Below, one piece after another: positions 32,835 through 43,266 of a stretch of 64,000 nucleotides of DNA. The stretch's first letter is position 1. Every line of letters starts with the position of its first letter. The notes beneath the pieces are model-generated. The model saw nothing but the letters and a program-made list of their open reading frames with translations. It searched no databases and was not told where the DNA came from. The stretch spans positions 310,001-374,000 of the forward strand of contig MU119216.1 in NCBI GenBank assembly GCA_014904845.1, in the 5' to 3' direction. The position numbers were made by a program, and so were the translations under genes. The DNA comes from Acephala macrosclerotiorum. Its lineage: Eukaryota > Ascomycota > Leotiomycetes > Helotiales > Mollisiaceae.

Positions 32835-35273
32835 ATGAACTGGACGGGAGGCCGTCTTCAACGGCACTCGACTGCAGTTGATTCCATCAAGCACCGGCAG
32901 AAGCAACACTTTGCTCGAGTGCAGCAGACCCTTCGCAGCGCTCCCAAGTTCAAGTCGCCTGCCAAATGGTCAGTCTTCGACCTCATCGCCGAGGATCGCG
33001 AGCAAACTCAGCAAGAATCGTCTGATATACAACTTCCTGCAAAGACATCAAGTCGCGAGAAGAGCAGGTCAATCTCCAAGCGCCCGGCCAATCTTTTGCC
33101 TCCTGCTCATGCAACTGGAAAGCGTGAGCAAAATCGAATTAAACCGAGTCCTGTCCTAGACGATGACGTCTACAATGCTACTCCTCCACCATGGAAATAC
33201 AAACAGGAACGGGAGAACTCGGTACCATTGTTGGAAATGGAGAATTTGGCAGAGCCGCAGGAGGAAGAGGAATCGATGTCTGAGAAGAGAAGGAGGATTC
33301 TACGCAGGGGAGACTGGGTTGGAGTCGGCATGCAAAAGCCACTGCACGTCGCCTTCGCATCACCGAGGGACGAAGAGAACATTGGCAAAAGAAGGAAGAT
33401 ACTACATGGTCATCGAGCCCGATACGAGATACGACAAACTCACATTACATCCCCTTTTCCTCCGAGAGTTCGTTGTCCACCACATGTTGCGCCTTCAGAA
33501 TGGGCAAGACAGCAACAAGCAGCGGCGGGGCGGGCAGATGTAAGAATATCGATTGGCGGGAGAATAGTACCACCAGGCTTAAGTTCGAGCTCGGCACGGA
33601 CAGCTACACGCCATAGGTCTCAAGCTACACCATCTGATGTGATGCTATTGGACAACGAAGACGTCTTCGAAGCAGAAGAGCGACAAACACCTACCAATGC
33701 TGTTCAGCACTATAGCCCTTTTTCTGGCAGCCAGAACCATAGCACACATCGACCTTCCGGACTCTCGCAGGTTCACTCTCAATCTGAAGACATAGACGAG
33801 GAACCAGGAGGCGGTCAAGAGCCTGAAAACTATCAGATATTTAAGGGATGGGCGGGCTTTTCTCCCATTCCCAACGACGAGACGCTTGAGGATGGTCAAG
33901 ACAGAGGCAACCCAAACGCTGAGGAGCTAGGAAATACAGACCAGTCATCTCTCTCGAATCAGGAGGCAGCACCAACACGAGGTTTATACAACAGCCCTCT
34001 TCCTCAACAAGTCGTCTTTTCGTCATCTTCTTCTATTTATCATCCAAAGCCCAAAAGCTCCCGAGTGTCTGTTCTGATACGATCCGAATCACCCGAAGAG
34101 GCTCGAAGCACGGTGGCCGAAGTAGGAAAAACAAACCCTGCAGTTCCGAGTTCGCAAGCTCTTGATAACGAGGCATGGGAGTCATGGATCGGACCTTTAC
34201 TTCAAGAGCAGGGGTCCGAAGATAGAAGCAACTTCGGTGATACAAGACATCATAAAGAGGGGGACATCAGCCCCGGCGTTAGTGCCGTTCCTTCTCGACG
34301 TCCATTCGAAGTCAACACCTCCAGCCAGAGGGAAGAAATTTCCGAGCCGGAATCCCCAGAGGCTCCAGATTATTCTCAACAGACGTCTTCTGAAGGGCAG
34401 CAGACGTCCTCTGAGCAGCTAGAGTCTCCGCCATCAAGATGGACTTCTCGGGAGGTAGAGGAAGACACTCAGCGCTCGCGTCCACCACAAACCTCAGAAG
34501 CAGAGTCCGCGACCGACTTCCAACCCGATATCTACACTAGTCCCGGGCAATCCCCAAGGGCCATCGGCAAGCCAACCGCCGCCGTGAGCAAAGAGGAGGA
34601 CGAAGATGAGGTGTGGAGAAAGTTCGTCTTTGGTAGCAGTAGTAGTGGGATTGAGGAGCTTGAACAAAGCATGAAGACTCCTGCGTATGATGAGGCGGGT
34701 GATCGAAGAGAAGCAAGCTCATCAATGCTTGCGCATCCAGCAACTCGCCAGTCTATTGGTCCATCTTGGAAGACGAGGCCTTCGAGTGGTCAAACAGTTC
34801 GCGATCCAACTAATGCTACAACTGCCGAATTAAGTCACGCCCAAGACTTCAAATATCCTAGACGAGCTCCGCCTCCCAGAACGAGATTAAAACCAGAGAC
34901 GGGGAGAAGTGAGACGACGAGGAGGGATTTGCATAATTTATACACTGGAAGCTTTCGTCCGAATTCCCGTGCAAAGCGCATTCCGGCCTCGGTAGCTGCA
35001 AATTCAAGCTCATCATCTGCAATATCAACACCCCCGGAGATGTCTAAAAACCACCACACACAGAAGAAGACATTATTCACTAAACTGAAGCCCTTCGTGG
35101 GTCGAAAATCCATGGAGTCGTCCTCGGAAGAGGAGCCGCTTCACATTGGACGAAATCTGCTAGACGACGAGTCAACGAATGGTTATGAACGGAGTCGAAG
35201 ATTAGAGCATGATGTGAATAGTTTTGGGACTTCTAATGATCGACATGAACTTGAAACTATTGAGGATGACTGA
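32835..35273 (+). CDS. Conserved ascomycete protein of unknown function, mostly disordered
   Basis: One exon of 812 residues from the chosen start MNWTGGRLQRHS. I prefer it to the in-frame ATG at 32628 because this N-terminus (MNWTGGRLQRHS... KHRQKQHFARVQ) looks like the conserved beginning of a family of ascomycete proteins. After about residue 60 the chain is rich in Ser, Glu, Pro and Arg with no globular domain; KRRRILRRGDW and acidic stretches may be nuclear or docking signals. Tandem QQTSSEGQQTSSEQ occurs near residue 515. Function is not recognised. Confidence 0.75.
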   Translation: MNWTGGRLQRHSTAVDSIKHRQKQHFARVQQTLRSAPKFKSPAKWSVFDLIAEDREQTQQESSDIQLPAKTSSREKSRSISKRPANLLPPAHATGKREQNRIKPSPVLDDDVYNATPPPWKYKQERENSVPLLEMENLAEPQEEEESMSEKRRRILRRGDWVGVGMQKPLHVAFASPRDEENIGKRRKILHGHRARYEIRQTHITSPFPPRVRCPPHVAPSEWARQQQAAAGRADVRISIGGRIVPPGLSSSSARTATRHRSQATPSDVMLLDNEDVFEAEERQTPTNAVQHYSPFSGSQNHSTHRPSGLSQVHSQSEDIDEEPGGGQEPENYQIFKGWAGFSPIPNDETLEDGQDRGNPNAEELGNTDQSSLSNQEAAPTRGLYNSPLPQQVVFSSSSSIYHPKPKSSRVSVLIRSESPEEARSTVAEVGKTNPAVPSSQALDNEAWESWIGPLLQEQGSEDRSNFGDTRHHKEGDISPGVSAVPSRRPFEVNTSSQREEISEPESPEAPDYSQQTSSEGQQTSSEQLESPPSRWTSREVEEDTQRSRPPQTSEAESATDFQPDIYTSPGQSPRAIGKPTAAVSKEEDEDEVWRKFVFGSSSSGIEELEQSMKTPAYDEAGDRREASSSMLAHPATRQSIGPSWKTRPSSGQTVRDPTNATTAELSHAQDFKYPRRAPPPRTRLKPETGRSETTRRDLHNLYTGSFRPNSRAKRIPASVAANSSSSSAISTPPEMSKNHHTQKKTLFTKLKPFVGRKSMESSSEEEPLHIGRNLLDDESTNGYERSRRLEHDVNSFGTSNDRHELETIEDD

Positions 35274-35627
35274 AATTTGCTCCATGTTGCATGGTTATGG
35301 TGTAGGCAATGAATATTTGGGCTATTTGCATGGGAGCATCGAGCAACTCATTAGCATCAAATACATTAAGGAGAATTGGACTTAGATAAAATAAACTTAA
35401 TCGACTATTATTCTTAATTTGTAGTACTATACTCTTGATTGGCTCTCCTCTCGGGTGATTCAGGGGTTAGGGGCAACCCTCTCATCACGTGTGTTCCTCG
35501 GTACGAAAATGTCTATGACGCTGCCGAAAAGTTTCCCCAGATTTCAAAGCTTCAGAGCTCACCACGTTCACAACAATTAGGCTATATAATTTGAGCACAT
35601 TCGGCATTGAATCTTCCAAAGTACAAC
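35274..35627. promoter_or_regulatory. Short intergenic region, Sdh5 promoter
   Basis: About 350 bp with CACGTG at about 35488 (a general E-box/bZIP-type site) and a TATATAAT-like string at about 35583. Nothing else seen. Confidence 0.4.
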
Positions 35628-36748
35628 ATGTCTTCACTTAGGCTGGCTCTCCGCTCTGTGAGGCCTTCAATAGCTTTCACACGACCGATATCAACATCAC
35701 TTCGAATGGCTGGACCCGGCAACGCGAAAGAGCACGAGGGAACATCAGACTACCGCAAGACACAGACAGAAAAGCCTCTAAATCCTCATATGACCAATAC
35801 CAATTCTACAATTTCCAACGAGATGCCATCTGTTGGTGCGAACAAAGCTCCTCCGGAATTCATTACATCAATTGACCCCGATTTCACCCTTAAAGACTCT
35901 GTCCCAGAGAATACCGAGCGAGTGACGGGCGGCACACAGAAGGGTGCTCTGGATAGTAGGCCAAATACTGAAATGGGAGTTGGAGAAATGGAAGGAGCAA
36001 AGTTCAAGGTTGAGCCTCTGCGCAGAACTGGAGAAGATCCAAATACCATGAGGGCGAGGTTACTATGTCCGCATTGATCCCTATCCAATCCTCAGACTGA
36101 GACCAAAGCTAATCAATTACCATTGCAGATCAAAGCCGTAAAAGAGGCACACTCGAAAGCGACCTCCTAATGTCGACGTTCGCCGAAGCACATTTACGAG
36201 ACATGACACCAGCACAAATGGCACAATACGATTTATTCCTCGACGAGAACGATTGGGACATATACTACTGGGCAACACAAGAACCTACACCAACATCACA
36301 GGAGACTGCCGAAGGTGCAGGTCAGGGAGCTCAAGGTGCCACTGCCAATGCTAGTGGGGCGGATAAAATGTCGCCAGTAGCACAAGGAACGGATGCTGGA
36401 AAACAGACTGGCCCAGAGCTGGAGACTGATGAGTGGAGACAAGGTCAGCCCAGGAGCGGAGAGTGGGCGCAGACGGTGGGCACGTTTAAGCCTGCGTATA
36501 GGCCTGTGCCTGCGAGATGGAAGAATAGCGAGATCTTGGCTATGTTGAGACGACATGTGCTTTCGAGGTCTGCAGGAGGTGTGCTTGAGCTTGAGGCTAA
36601 TGTGCAGGGCGATGGCTTGAGCCAGAGTGTGAAGGGTACTGGTGGCGGTGGTGCGTATATTTCATATTCCAAACCCTCCGAGAGCACCGAACTGATAGCC
36701 ATAGGTATGGCATTCATGCCTCCTGTCTTTGAGACAGACCGCCCATAA
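35628..36748 (+). CDS. SDH5: Succinate dehydrogenase assembly factor 2, mitochondrial (Sdh5/SDHAF2)
   Basis: Exons 35628-36066 and 36129-36748 give 352 residues. The join [25 protein letters not shown] recreates the family core: RKRG, the RGxxE-type contact for the flavoprotein, [17 protein letters not shown]. The start [15 protein letters not shown] with ISTSLRMA looks like a mitochondrial presequence. The donor reads GTCCGC, unusual but required by the frame; the acceptor is TTGCAG. Sdh5 promotes covalent FAD attachment to Sdh1. The chain is about twice the length of yeast Sdh5 owing to an N-terminal linker, a Gly/Ala/Gln insertion after YYWATQ, and a C-terminal tail after a second conserved stretch, [20 protein letters not shown]. 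Confidence 0.92.
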
Positions 36749-37711
36749 GGTTTCACTCTTCTACTTTGTATGAATAGCAACGAGCAACGATAGTCGAATC
36801 CTTGAATGCGGATGCTATCAACACTGACCTCCGGTCCTCCCGTACTTTACACTCTCGCGCCGCTAATTGTCGCAAGTGCAACTCAGTTTCGTCATTTATT
36901 TTTCATGTCTTGGCTTAGCTTCTTTTCCAATAGGTCGGTAGTTGTAACAAGTGGAAAGAACTGGCCAGCCCAGGTCTCCTCTAATCTTGGTCACGAGCCC
37001 GTGTTCATAGGTTTAACGTTTATGAAATTGAGAATTCGTCGCTGCTTGCAGTTAAATCTGAGAGGCGGGTCTAAGGAATGTGCGTGAGTCAAGTGGCTAT
37101 GAAGTACATTCCAGAGAGCGCAAACATAGACCTCTGACAGAAGCACTTCCAACGCTAATGAAGAGACGGTCCTCCTCGGGAATATTCGTGTACTTATATG
37201 TGTAGCAAAGTCTTACCAACTCTCACACATGAATACCTCGAAAGTCCTTCCGACGGCATTATTGTAGCTATTTTTTCTGGTCGATTGACTGCTGAGTGCT
37301 TTGCAGAATACTAGATTTTGGTCAGGAATGTGCGAGGAATGCAGGAGAATTCCTTTTATATTTAGCACCTCCCCCCACCAACCACCTCAGAATATGCCGT
37401 GGCTGGTGGCCAGAATGCTCAGGCCAGCCTGAGCCTTGAGGAATTCATTCTCTTGTTCAAGTCCCGTGCAAAATAGGATTATCACGTGTAGATGGTCACA
37501 AGTGGGAGAAACATCGACATTCCTAAGTTCCATTGTCCCAAGAATAGAGTAAATTTAATGCAGATGGCTGGACGACTCTCATGCACATGATCTATGCATA
37601 AATAACTCCTCCCAGAACTTTGTACATTTTTGTTCATCTGTACCTGCATAAGCAATTGTCTTGCCTTCCTGCAGCCTACCACACACATACCAAATTCTAT
37701 CCCTACCCAAT
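36749..37711. promoter_or_regulatory. Upstream region of wetA
   Basis: Nearly 1 kb with no gene recognised. Developmental regulators often have long upstream regions; I did not identify defined AbaA (CATTCY) clusters with confidence. Confidence 0.35.
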
Positions 37712-39490
37712 ATGTCATTCTCAGCCGTTGCCACCTACACAACGGACAAAAGCGCCGACATGTTTGGACAAAGCGGCTTCGAAGATCTCGGAAGCGACTT
37801 CTTCGACCAATTCATCACTTATAGTCCTGAGGATGAAGACTTTTCTATCGTACCAAACTCTACATATCTGGAAAATATTAGCGACAGTCACTCAGGTGAT
37901 CTATCGCTCAGCTCTACCGACGATGAAGCTAAACATTTCAGCTATAACCCATGGCGGGGCGAAGCCCGCCCACACAACAATAGTGGAGCCTCGCTCCTAT
38001 CCATGCCACCAGGCAGTCAATTCTACAGCGAGCTTTCTGGGAGAGCCGCAATCTCAGATAGCGAACTACTCAGCCTCGAAGACATCAACCTAGAATCTCC
38101 TCTGCTTCCTGCCTTTACTGCTACATCTCTTCCACCATCTCCATCACCCAACGCATCTGCTGCAACGAGAAGAAAGAATCGCATCGCCGAGTCACTATCT
38201 AAGACCTTCAAGAGAGCGACAGCGAACCTTGACGTACGTCTATTACGAAGCCCAATCAAAAAGTCTAGCTCGTCATCAAAAATGACGCGCGCTTCTAACA
38301 AGAGCAGCCTTGATCTATGGGGAGACAAAATAGACAAGTTGCAACTCTCGGACTTCGACTTCGAAACACAGGCAAACATTCTACCTTTATCACCTCCCGC
38401 ATCTGCGAAGCTACCAGTCTTCAAGGAGGAAGAGTTGATGACTCCTGCACCAGGGAAACATCTCAACGGCTTCGCCTACAGAAATGCTTCAAACCAGCAT
38501 GCGAACACATCATCACTATATGATACACCTTTAGCGACACCAAAACTAGAAGCACCGACATCACGAAATGTCAGTCAGCGAGTACCAGCGGATCTCTATC
38601 CCGTTACTCCACAAACACAAAATACAGGCCCAACATGGTCGCAACTGCCGAACTCCCCCGACTTCGCTTCTCTCGATACAAACACAATGTATCCTCTGAG
38701 TGACCTCGACTCACCACTCTGGTACGGGCATGCAAACACTACACCCATCGCTCAACCCTCCCCATCAGGATTCCACACAAATCCTCAACGAGCAACAAAA
38801 TCGTTGGCAATGCAACTCCAAAACGACTTGGCATTCAGTACCAACGACCTCGCCCTCTCCCCCATGTCAGGACTCGGAATCCACATGCCCATCTCAAACA
38901 TGACCGGACAATCCTTTACCATGGGCTCTCCACCGATGATACATAATAATCAAAACCAACAAGTCTACTTCCCTACACCGAACCATCATTCTCAGCCGCA
39001 ACAAGCTCAGCCTCACGGCCACCACCAACGACACCCAAGCATGAACCAACACCAAACGCCAAACAGGCAACAAGGTCAAGGCCACCGAAGACATCAATCC
39101 CAACCGCACCCTCAGTCTCAAATGCCAGGGCAGAGCCACAGCCCAATCCGAAAGCCTCAACGACCGGTTTCGCGCAACAGCTCCTCGAGTCCATCGCCTA
39201 GCCCAACATCCCACCTCCCAAACTTCGCTGTGCGAAAACGCAAGAACGCGAAAAATAACAAGCCCTCGACACCTAGGACGCCAACAGCAGCAATAGTAGA
39301 TTTTGTAAACTACACACCGAACGATAGTCGGAAGATCTTAACAGGGGTGGCGCCGAGTGGGAGTTCTAAGACGAAAGCTAGACGGGAGAAAGAGGCAGCG
39401 GAGAAGAGGAGGAAGTTGAGTCAAGCGGCTGTGAGGGCTGTGAGGGCGGCTGGGGGGGATCTGGAGTGTTTGGAGGGGCTTATTGTTTGA
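37712..39490 (+). CDS. wetA: Developmental regulator WetA
   Basis: A single exon of 592 residues from ATG 37712; the frame opens further upstream but without an ATG. The N-terminal motif SADMFGQSGFEDLGSDFFDQF and the C-terminal block FVNYTPNDSRKILTGVAPSG followed by SKTKARREKEAAEKRRKLSQ are the conserved ends of WetA. The middle is Ser/Pro and, towards the end, Gln/His-rich (about residues 430-490). A basic nuclear-localisation-like RKRKNAKNNK precedes the C-terminal domain. WetA acts last in the BrlA-AbaA-WetA conidiation cascade, controlling spore wall completion and dormancy, and is a DNA-binding regulator. Confidence 0.9.
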   Translation: MSFSAVATYTTDKSADMFGQSGFEDLGSDFFDQFITYSPEDEDFSIVPNSTYLENISDSHSGDLSLSSTDDEAKHFSYNPWRGEARPHNNSGASLLSMPPGSQFYSELSGRAAISDSELLSLEDINLESPLLPAFTATSLPPSPSPNASAATRRKNRIAESLSKTFKRATANLDVRLLRSPIKKSSSSSKMTRASNKSSLDLWGDKIDKLQLSDFDFETQANILPLSPPASAKLPVFKEEELMTPAPGKHLNGFAYRNASNQHANTSSLYDTPLATPKLEAPTSRNVSQRVPADLYPVTPQTQNTGPTWSQLPNSPDFASLDTNTMYPLSDLDSPLWYGHANTTPIAQPSPSGFHTNPQRATKSLAMQLQNDLAFSTNDLALSPMSGLGIHMPISNMTGQSFTMGSPPMIHNNQNQQVYFPTPNHHSQPQQAQPHGHHQRHPSMNQHQTPNRQQGQGHRRHQSQPHPQSQMPGQSHSPIRKPQRPVSRNSSSSPSPSPTSHLPNFAVRKRKNAKNNKPSTPRTPTAAIVDFVNYTPNDSRKILTGVAPSGSSKTKARREKEAAEKRRKLSQAAVRAVRAAGGDLECLEGLIV

Positions 39491-39492
39491 AG

Positions 39493-39521
39493 TTTTTTTT
39501 GGGGGGGTGGGGGGGGGGGGG
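39493..39521 (+). repeat. T8-G7-T-G13 homopolymer tract in the wetA 3' flank
   Basis: Two bases after the wetA stop codon there are eight T, seven G, one T and thirteen G in a row. Such G runs can form G-quadruplexes and are also assembly-error hotspots. Confidence 0.8.
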
Positions 39522-40891
39522 TGTTAATGGAGTTGATACGTTTTTGGGACATAGCTTGGATACTGGTGCTGGTATTTATAAGAATTAGATAAGAATTGAC
39601 AGAAATCTTCAAAATTTAAATCTTCTCTTGCCAAACATTTGTGATTGTGAAAAGTCTGAGCATTGCTGATGATCTTGTTCTGAAACTATTTCGCTTCTGA
39701 ATCCAGAACCTGAGACTGACCACATCTCTACCTCTCTTCTAAGAGCAAGAGCAATTAAAAAAAATCGAATACAAGCAAGATGCAACTTAGTTGAATACAT
39801 ACAGAGGAAAGGAATGTTTGAGCTTGAAGTAAGTAAGTGGTCTCGCCCCTACTTCCTCGTCCTCTTGCGACCTTCTCGAATGTCCCTAGTTAGATGCTAT
39901 ACTTAGTCTTACTTAGAGGAAGAACAATGTACCTCCCGTGAACCAACTTTGACGTTGTTAATGTCCCATGACCCATTGGGGACCTCTGCATACCTTAAGG
40001 CTGAGTTGAAAGTCCCACCTGCATCCAAACATTGACCTGGAAGTTTCACAGGGAAGTTGTTGACGTGTGTCGCTCGTTGTCTTAGCTCACACCTTTCCTT
40101 GATACAAACGTCGATGTCGCGAAAGAGTAGCAAACAGCTGTAGCAAAGAGAGTAGAGATTGAAGGGGGCTTGCAATTTCTGGCATGAGTTAGACAAGGGT
40201 GCCTTCCTCTCGGCAAGTACGAGAATTAATCTTCTGAGCATTTGGAATTCTAAGCAGCCTGCTTGCATAATGTCACTCATTCACTCGAGGCACGGTATGT
40301 ATATAAGTGGATGTTGTAAGTTCAAGGGCATGTCAATAAATATCTACTCATACACCATACACCGTCTTTCCTGTATCCCCAGAGAGGTCACAAAACCCTC
40401 TTCCTCAGCAAATGTGTTGATTGATTATATCACACCCGGATGCAGAATCAACAACTACATCCAAGCCATGCACGCATAGGCTGCCGAACCATTTATACAA
40501 GCAGCCGTAAACCTTGAACTTCCCCTAAACGCTTGCTTGATTGAAATGCGACCCTCCCACCATGCCCAGAGACGTAAGGAAAAAGTAGATGGTGTGGATG
40601 GCTCGTATCCCGAGGCCAAAGTATATGAATGTTGACAAGGAGTTTGGACGAGCGCCAGTGGTCTCGTGGGTGTGTACAGGGCAGGTCAATGTACAAGTCT
40701 TCGTATGCACGCTCCTTTATAAGGATCCAACCGGACTCGCCAATTCCATGCAAAAAAAAGAAGTCGTTCCACGCACGGCCAGCTGCCGAATTTTTGCTGC
40801 CGGTGAGGTTTATGCAATTAAAAGCAGATAACACCTTTCCCATTGTCGAGTAAAGTCTCGAATGTGCAGAACGCCGATCAAATCCCGGTCA
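39522..40891. other. Convergent intergenic region
   Basis: About 1.4 kb between the 3' ends of wetA (+) and the flavin-carrier gene (-). Several overlapping open frames (for example a 123-codon one ending at 39909 on the minus strand) are cysteine-containing but show no signal peptide or known domain; I do not call them. Confidence 0.35.
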
Positions 40892-43266
40892 TCAGTGCTC
40901 GTAACCGGCTCCTCGTTGCCAAGGGCTATTTGAGATTAGTATATTTCAAATGAAAATGGATTTCGTGCTTACCTAGCATTGTTTTGATTTCTGTAGCCTG
41001 CAGGGCTCGCGTTGTGCTGTGAGCGGTAACCTGCCGACAGATTGGAGCTCGATGGGTTCTCCCTGTAGGGAGAAGGTGATGGCGCATTCGATCTGTTCTG
41101 GATCAATGGTAGATCACTGTTCGGTCTGCTCTCCGCTTGATACATGCGGCGTGGGTCGTCCTGGTAATTTGGAGGAGGCCCTCGCCCACCAGCTGGGAAG
41201 AGAGGTACTGATGGGTCCACGGGAGAATGAGGAGGCTCTCTGTAAGCATTGCCTGAATTGGCAGTGGAAGGAGGTAATGGCATGTTGGCTGGCTGTCTTA
41301 CGGAGTCAGATGACCATGACTCGTTGTCTTCATCCAGATCAAGGTTGTGCTTGTAACCGCCCTTCATGTCACCTCTAGCAGTGGCTCCCAAAGCATCCAA
41401 TTCGGTTGTCAATTGCGTTTGAGACTTGATGAAGGAAGCTCTGTCATCGCTCATTGGCTGGTATCTGCTGTCTGGGTTCTTTCGAATAAAGGCATAGACT
41501 GTGGCAATCAACACCAGGATCAAAAGGACCAAGGAGAAGGCGGCGTTGATTATGAAGAAGACAACACCCATGACACCAGTCACGATACCTGGTTGGTTGA
41601 AGACGTCGGTGAAGACCAGCAGGAAGATAGCGTTCAAGAAGTTCACAGCGCAAATAGCGATGTTGAAGGTGTTGGTGCTCTTGTCCATCCATGGGCGAAT
41701 GACACTGGCTCCAATGAGAATGATTGCCTCAATCAGCACCAACGCAATAGCTTGAACGGTTCCTGCGTTCTGCCCAAAGGCAATGAACATGCTCTTAACG
41801 ACAATGTAGGCCAAGGTGGGGAGAATGAAGTAGTAAGCGGTAGCCCTGAACTGCACGTAAAGGAAACCCCACTTGTTGAGGCATGAGGGATCCGAGTAGA
41901 GGATGTATGCAGGATTCTTGTGCATCTCAACGGAGCGCTTGGCAATTCGAATAACCTTCATAGCTGCCCAGGCGAGCGTTCCAGTCATGCCGAAGAAGAA
42001 GAAAATAGCAAGTACGACCTCAGCGGGTGAATCGACCTGAGTAAATTCCCACAAACAGAGAATCGTCATCTGAGGGTATCCAATGAGAACCATGCGGAAC
42101 ATGATACCCTTGAGCACAGTGAACCATCCATTTCTGAAGTCCTGGAACTTGTCGTTCTTCATCCATCGCATTCGGACAGCCAACTCGCAGAAACCCTTGA
42201 ACATGGCCACGAAGATGATCGTGAAGACGATGAAGATACAGAAGAATGACAGACCAGTCAAGAAGACATTGGTAGACTCGATACCGGCTCGGAATGCGAC
42301 TCTCCCGATACCCTTGACAACATAAGAGCCAGAGACAGTGCTGTCAGTTCGTTTGCTGAGTTTATGGGCGTGGTTGAGAAGCTCAATGGTCTTTTCAACT
42401 GATCGTTTGGCAATTCCAGCACCAATTGATCGCTTCTCGACTTGTACGGAGGTTGTGGTAAGGCTGTTGAGAAGAGTTGCTGGTGTTCCACCCGTTGACT
42501 TTTGATACCATGTAGCAATGCTTTGCATGAAATCCACATCAATGATACCCATAGTCCAGTCGAAGTTCTGCGTCCACGACTGCACAATTGGAGGGAGAGG
42601 AACGGATGTCAATCCAACGATCGCTTGCGCCTGGAAGTAACCGAAGAGAGACAAAGCATTTGCTGCAACATGGGCGGCGGTGTTCGAGTGTCCAAGTCCA
42701 GAGGTGACAGCAGACGCTACGAGGGCTAAGCCGGCAATAACAGCAGTAGTCCATCCGACACCCTTCTGATCGACTGTTTGTCCGTTCGAAAGATTCGCCT
42801 CCACACAAGCCAAACTAACTCCTGGATTGGCTGTAGCATTGATGACGACTTTGACGTTGGCGTCCAAATCCGGAACACCGTACGCAATGGCTGGGATCTG
42901 GTCGACGGTCGACGCATCGAGCTGGAGGTTAGATTGAATATCGATTTGACCAGTTGCCATAGGACACATTCCAGCTAAGTTCATGTTACATGGATCTAGA
43001 GTCTCCTTAATGAACGTGTATCCGTATGCCGTAACCTCGATTCCGAACGAGACATTGCCTTGGATTGAAGATACACCGACAATGTCGAAAGTAATTGTTC
43101 TGTTGTTAGGGGTGAAGACGACGTTGAACAAACTCGCAGTGAAACTTGAGTTGTCTTGGCAGGTATTGAGAGATTTCGACTCGATTAATTTGACGGCCGA
43201 GACGCCGGATAGAAGAGAGGAGAAGGAAAGTAAAGTGACGACGGGTGATAATATTGAGAACCTCAT
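40892..43266 (-). CDS. Flavin carrier family protein (FLC/TRP-like, ML-like plus TRP domain)
   Basis: The long exon 40973-43266 is followed by an intron (GTAAGC..TAG, 47 bp, branch ACTAAT) and a tiny last exon 40892-40925, giving 775 residues. A signal peptide (1-24) precedes a lumenal ML-like domain with cysteines (NTCQDN, DPCNMNLAGMCPMATG, LACVEANLSNG). The TRP-like membrane part starts near residue 172 and has many helices (for example FFCIFIVFTIIFVAMFKG at about 338). The tail is Pro/Ser/Asn-rich and cytosolic, ending SPWQRGAGYEH. FLC proteins reside in ER, Golgi or plasma membrane and affect FAD import, calcium signalling and wall integrity. Confidence 0.92.

Noticed and set aside
39909..40280. 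Minus-strand 123-codon cysteine-containing frame, considered as a small secreted effector
   Set aside because: No signal peptide at its start, no known fold, and the frame carries several unconvincing ATGs; support is too weak.
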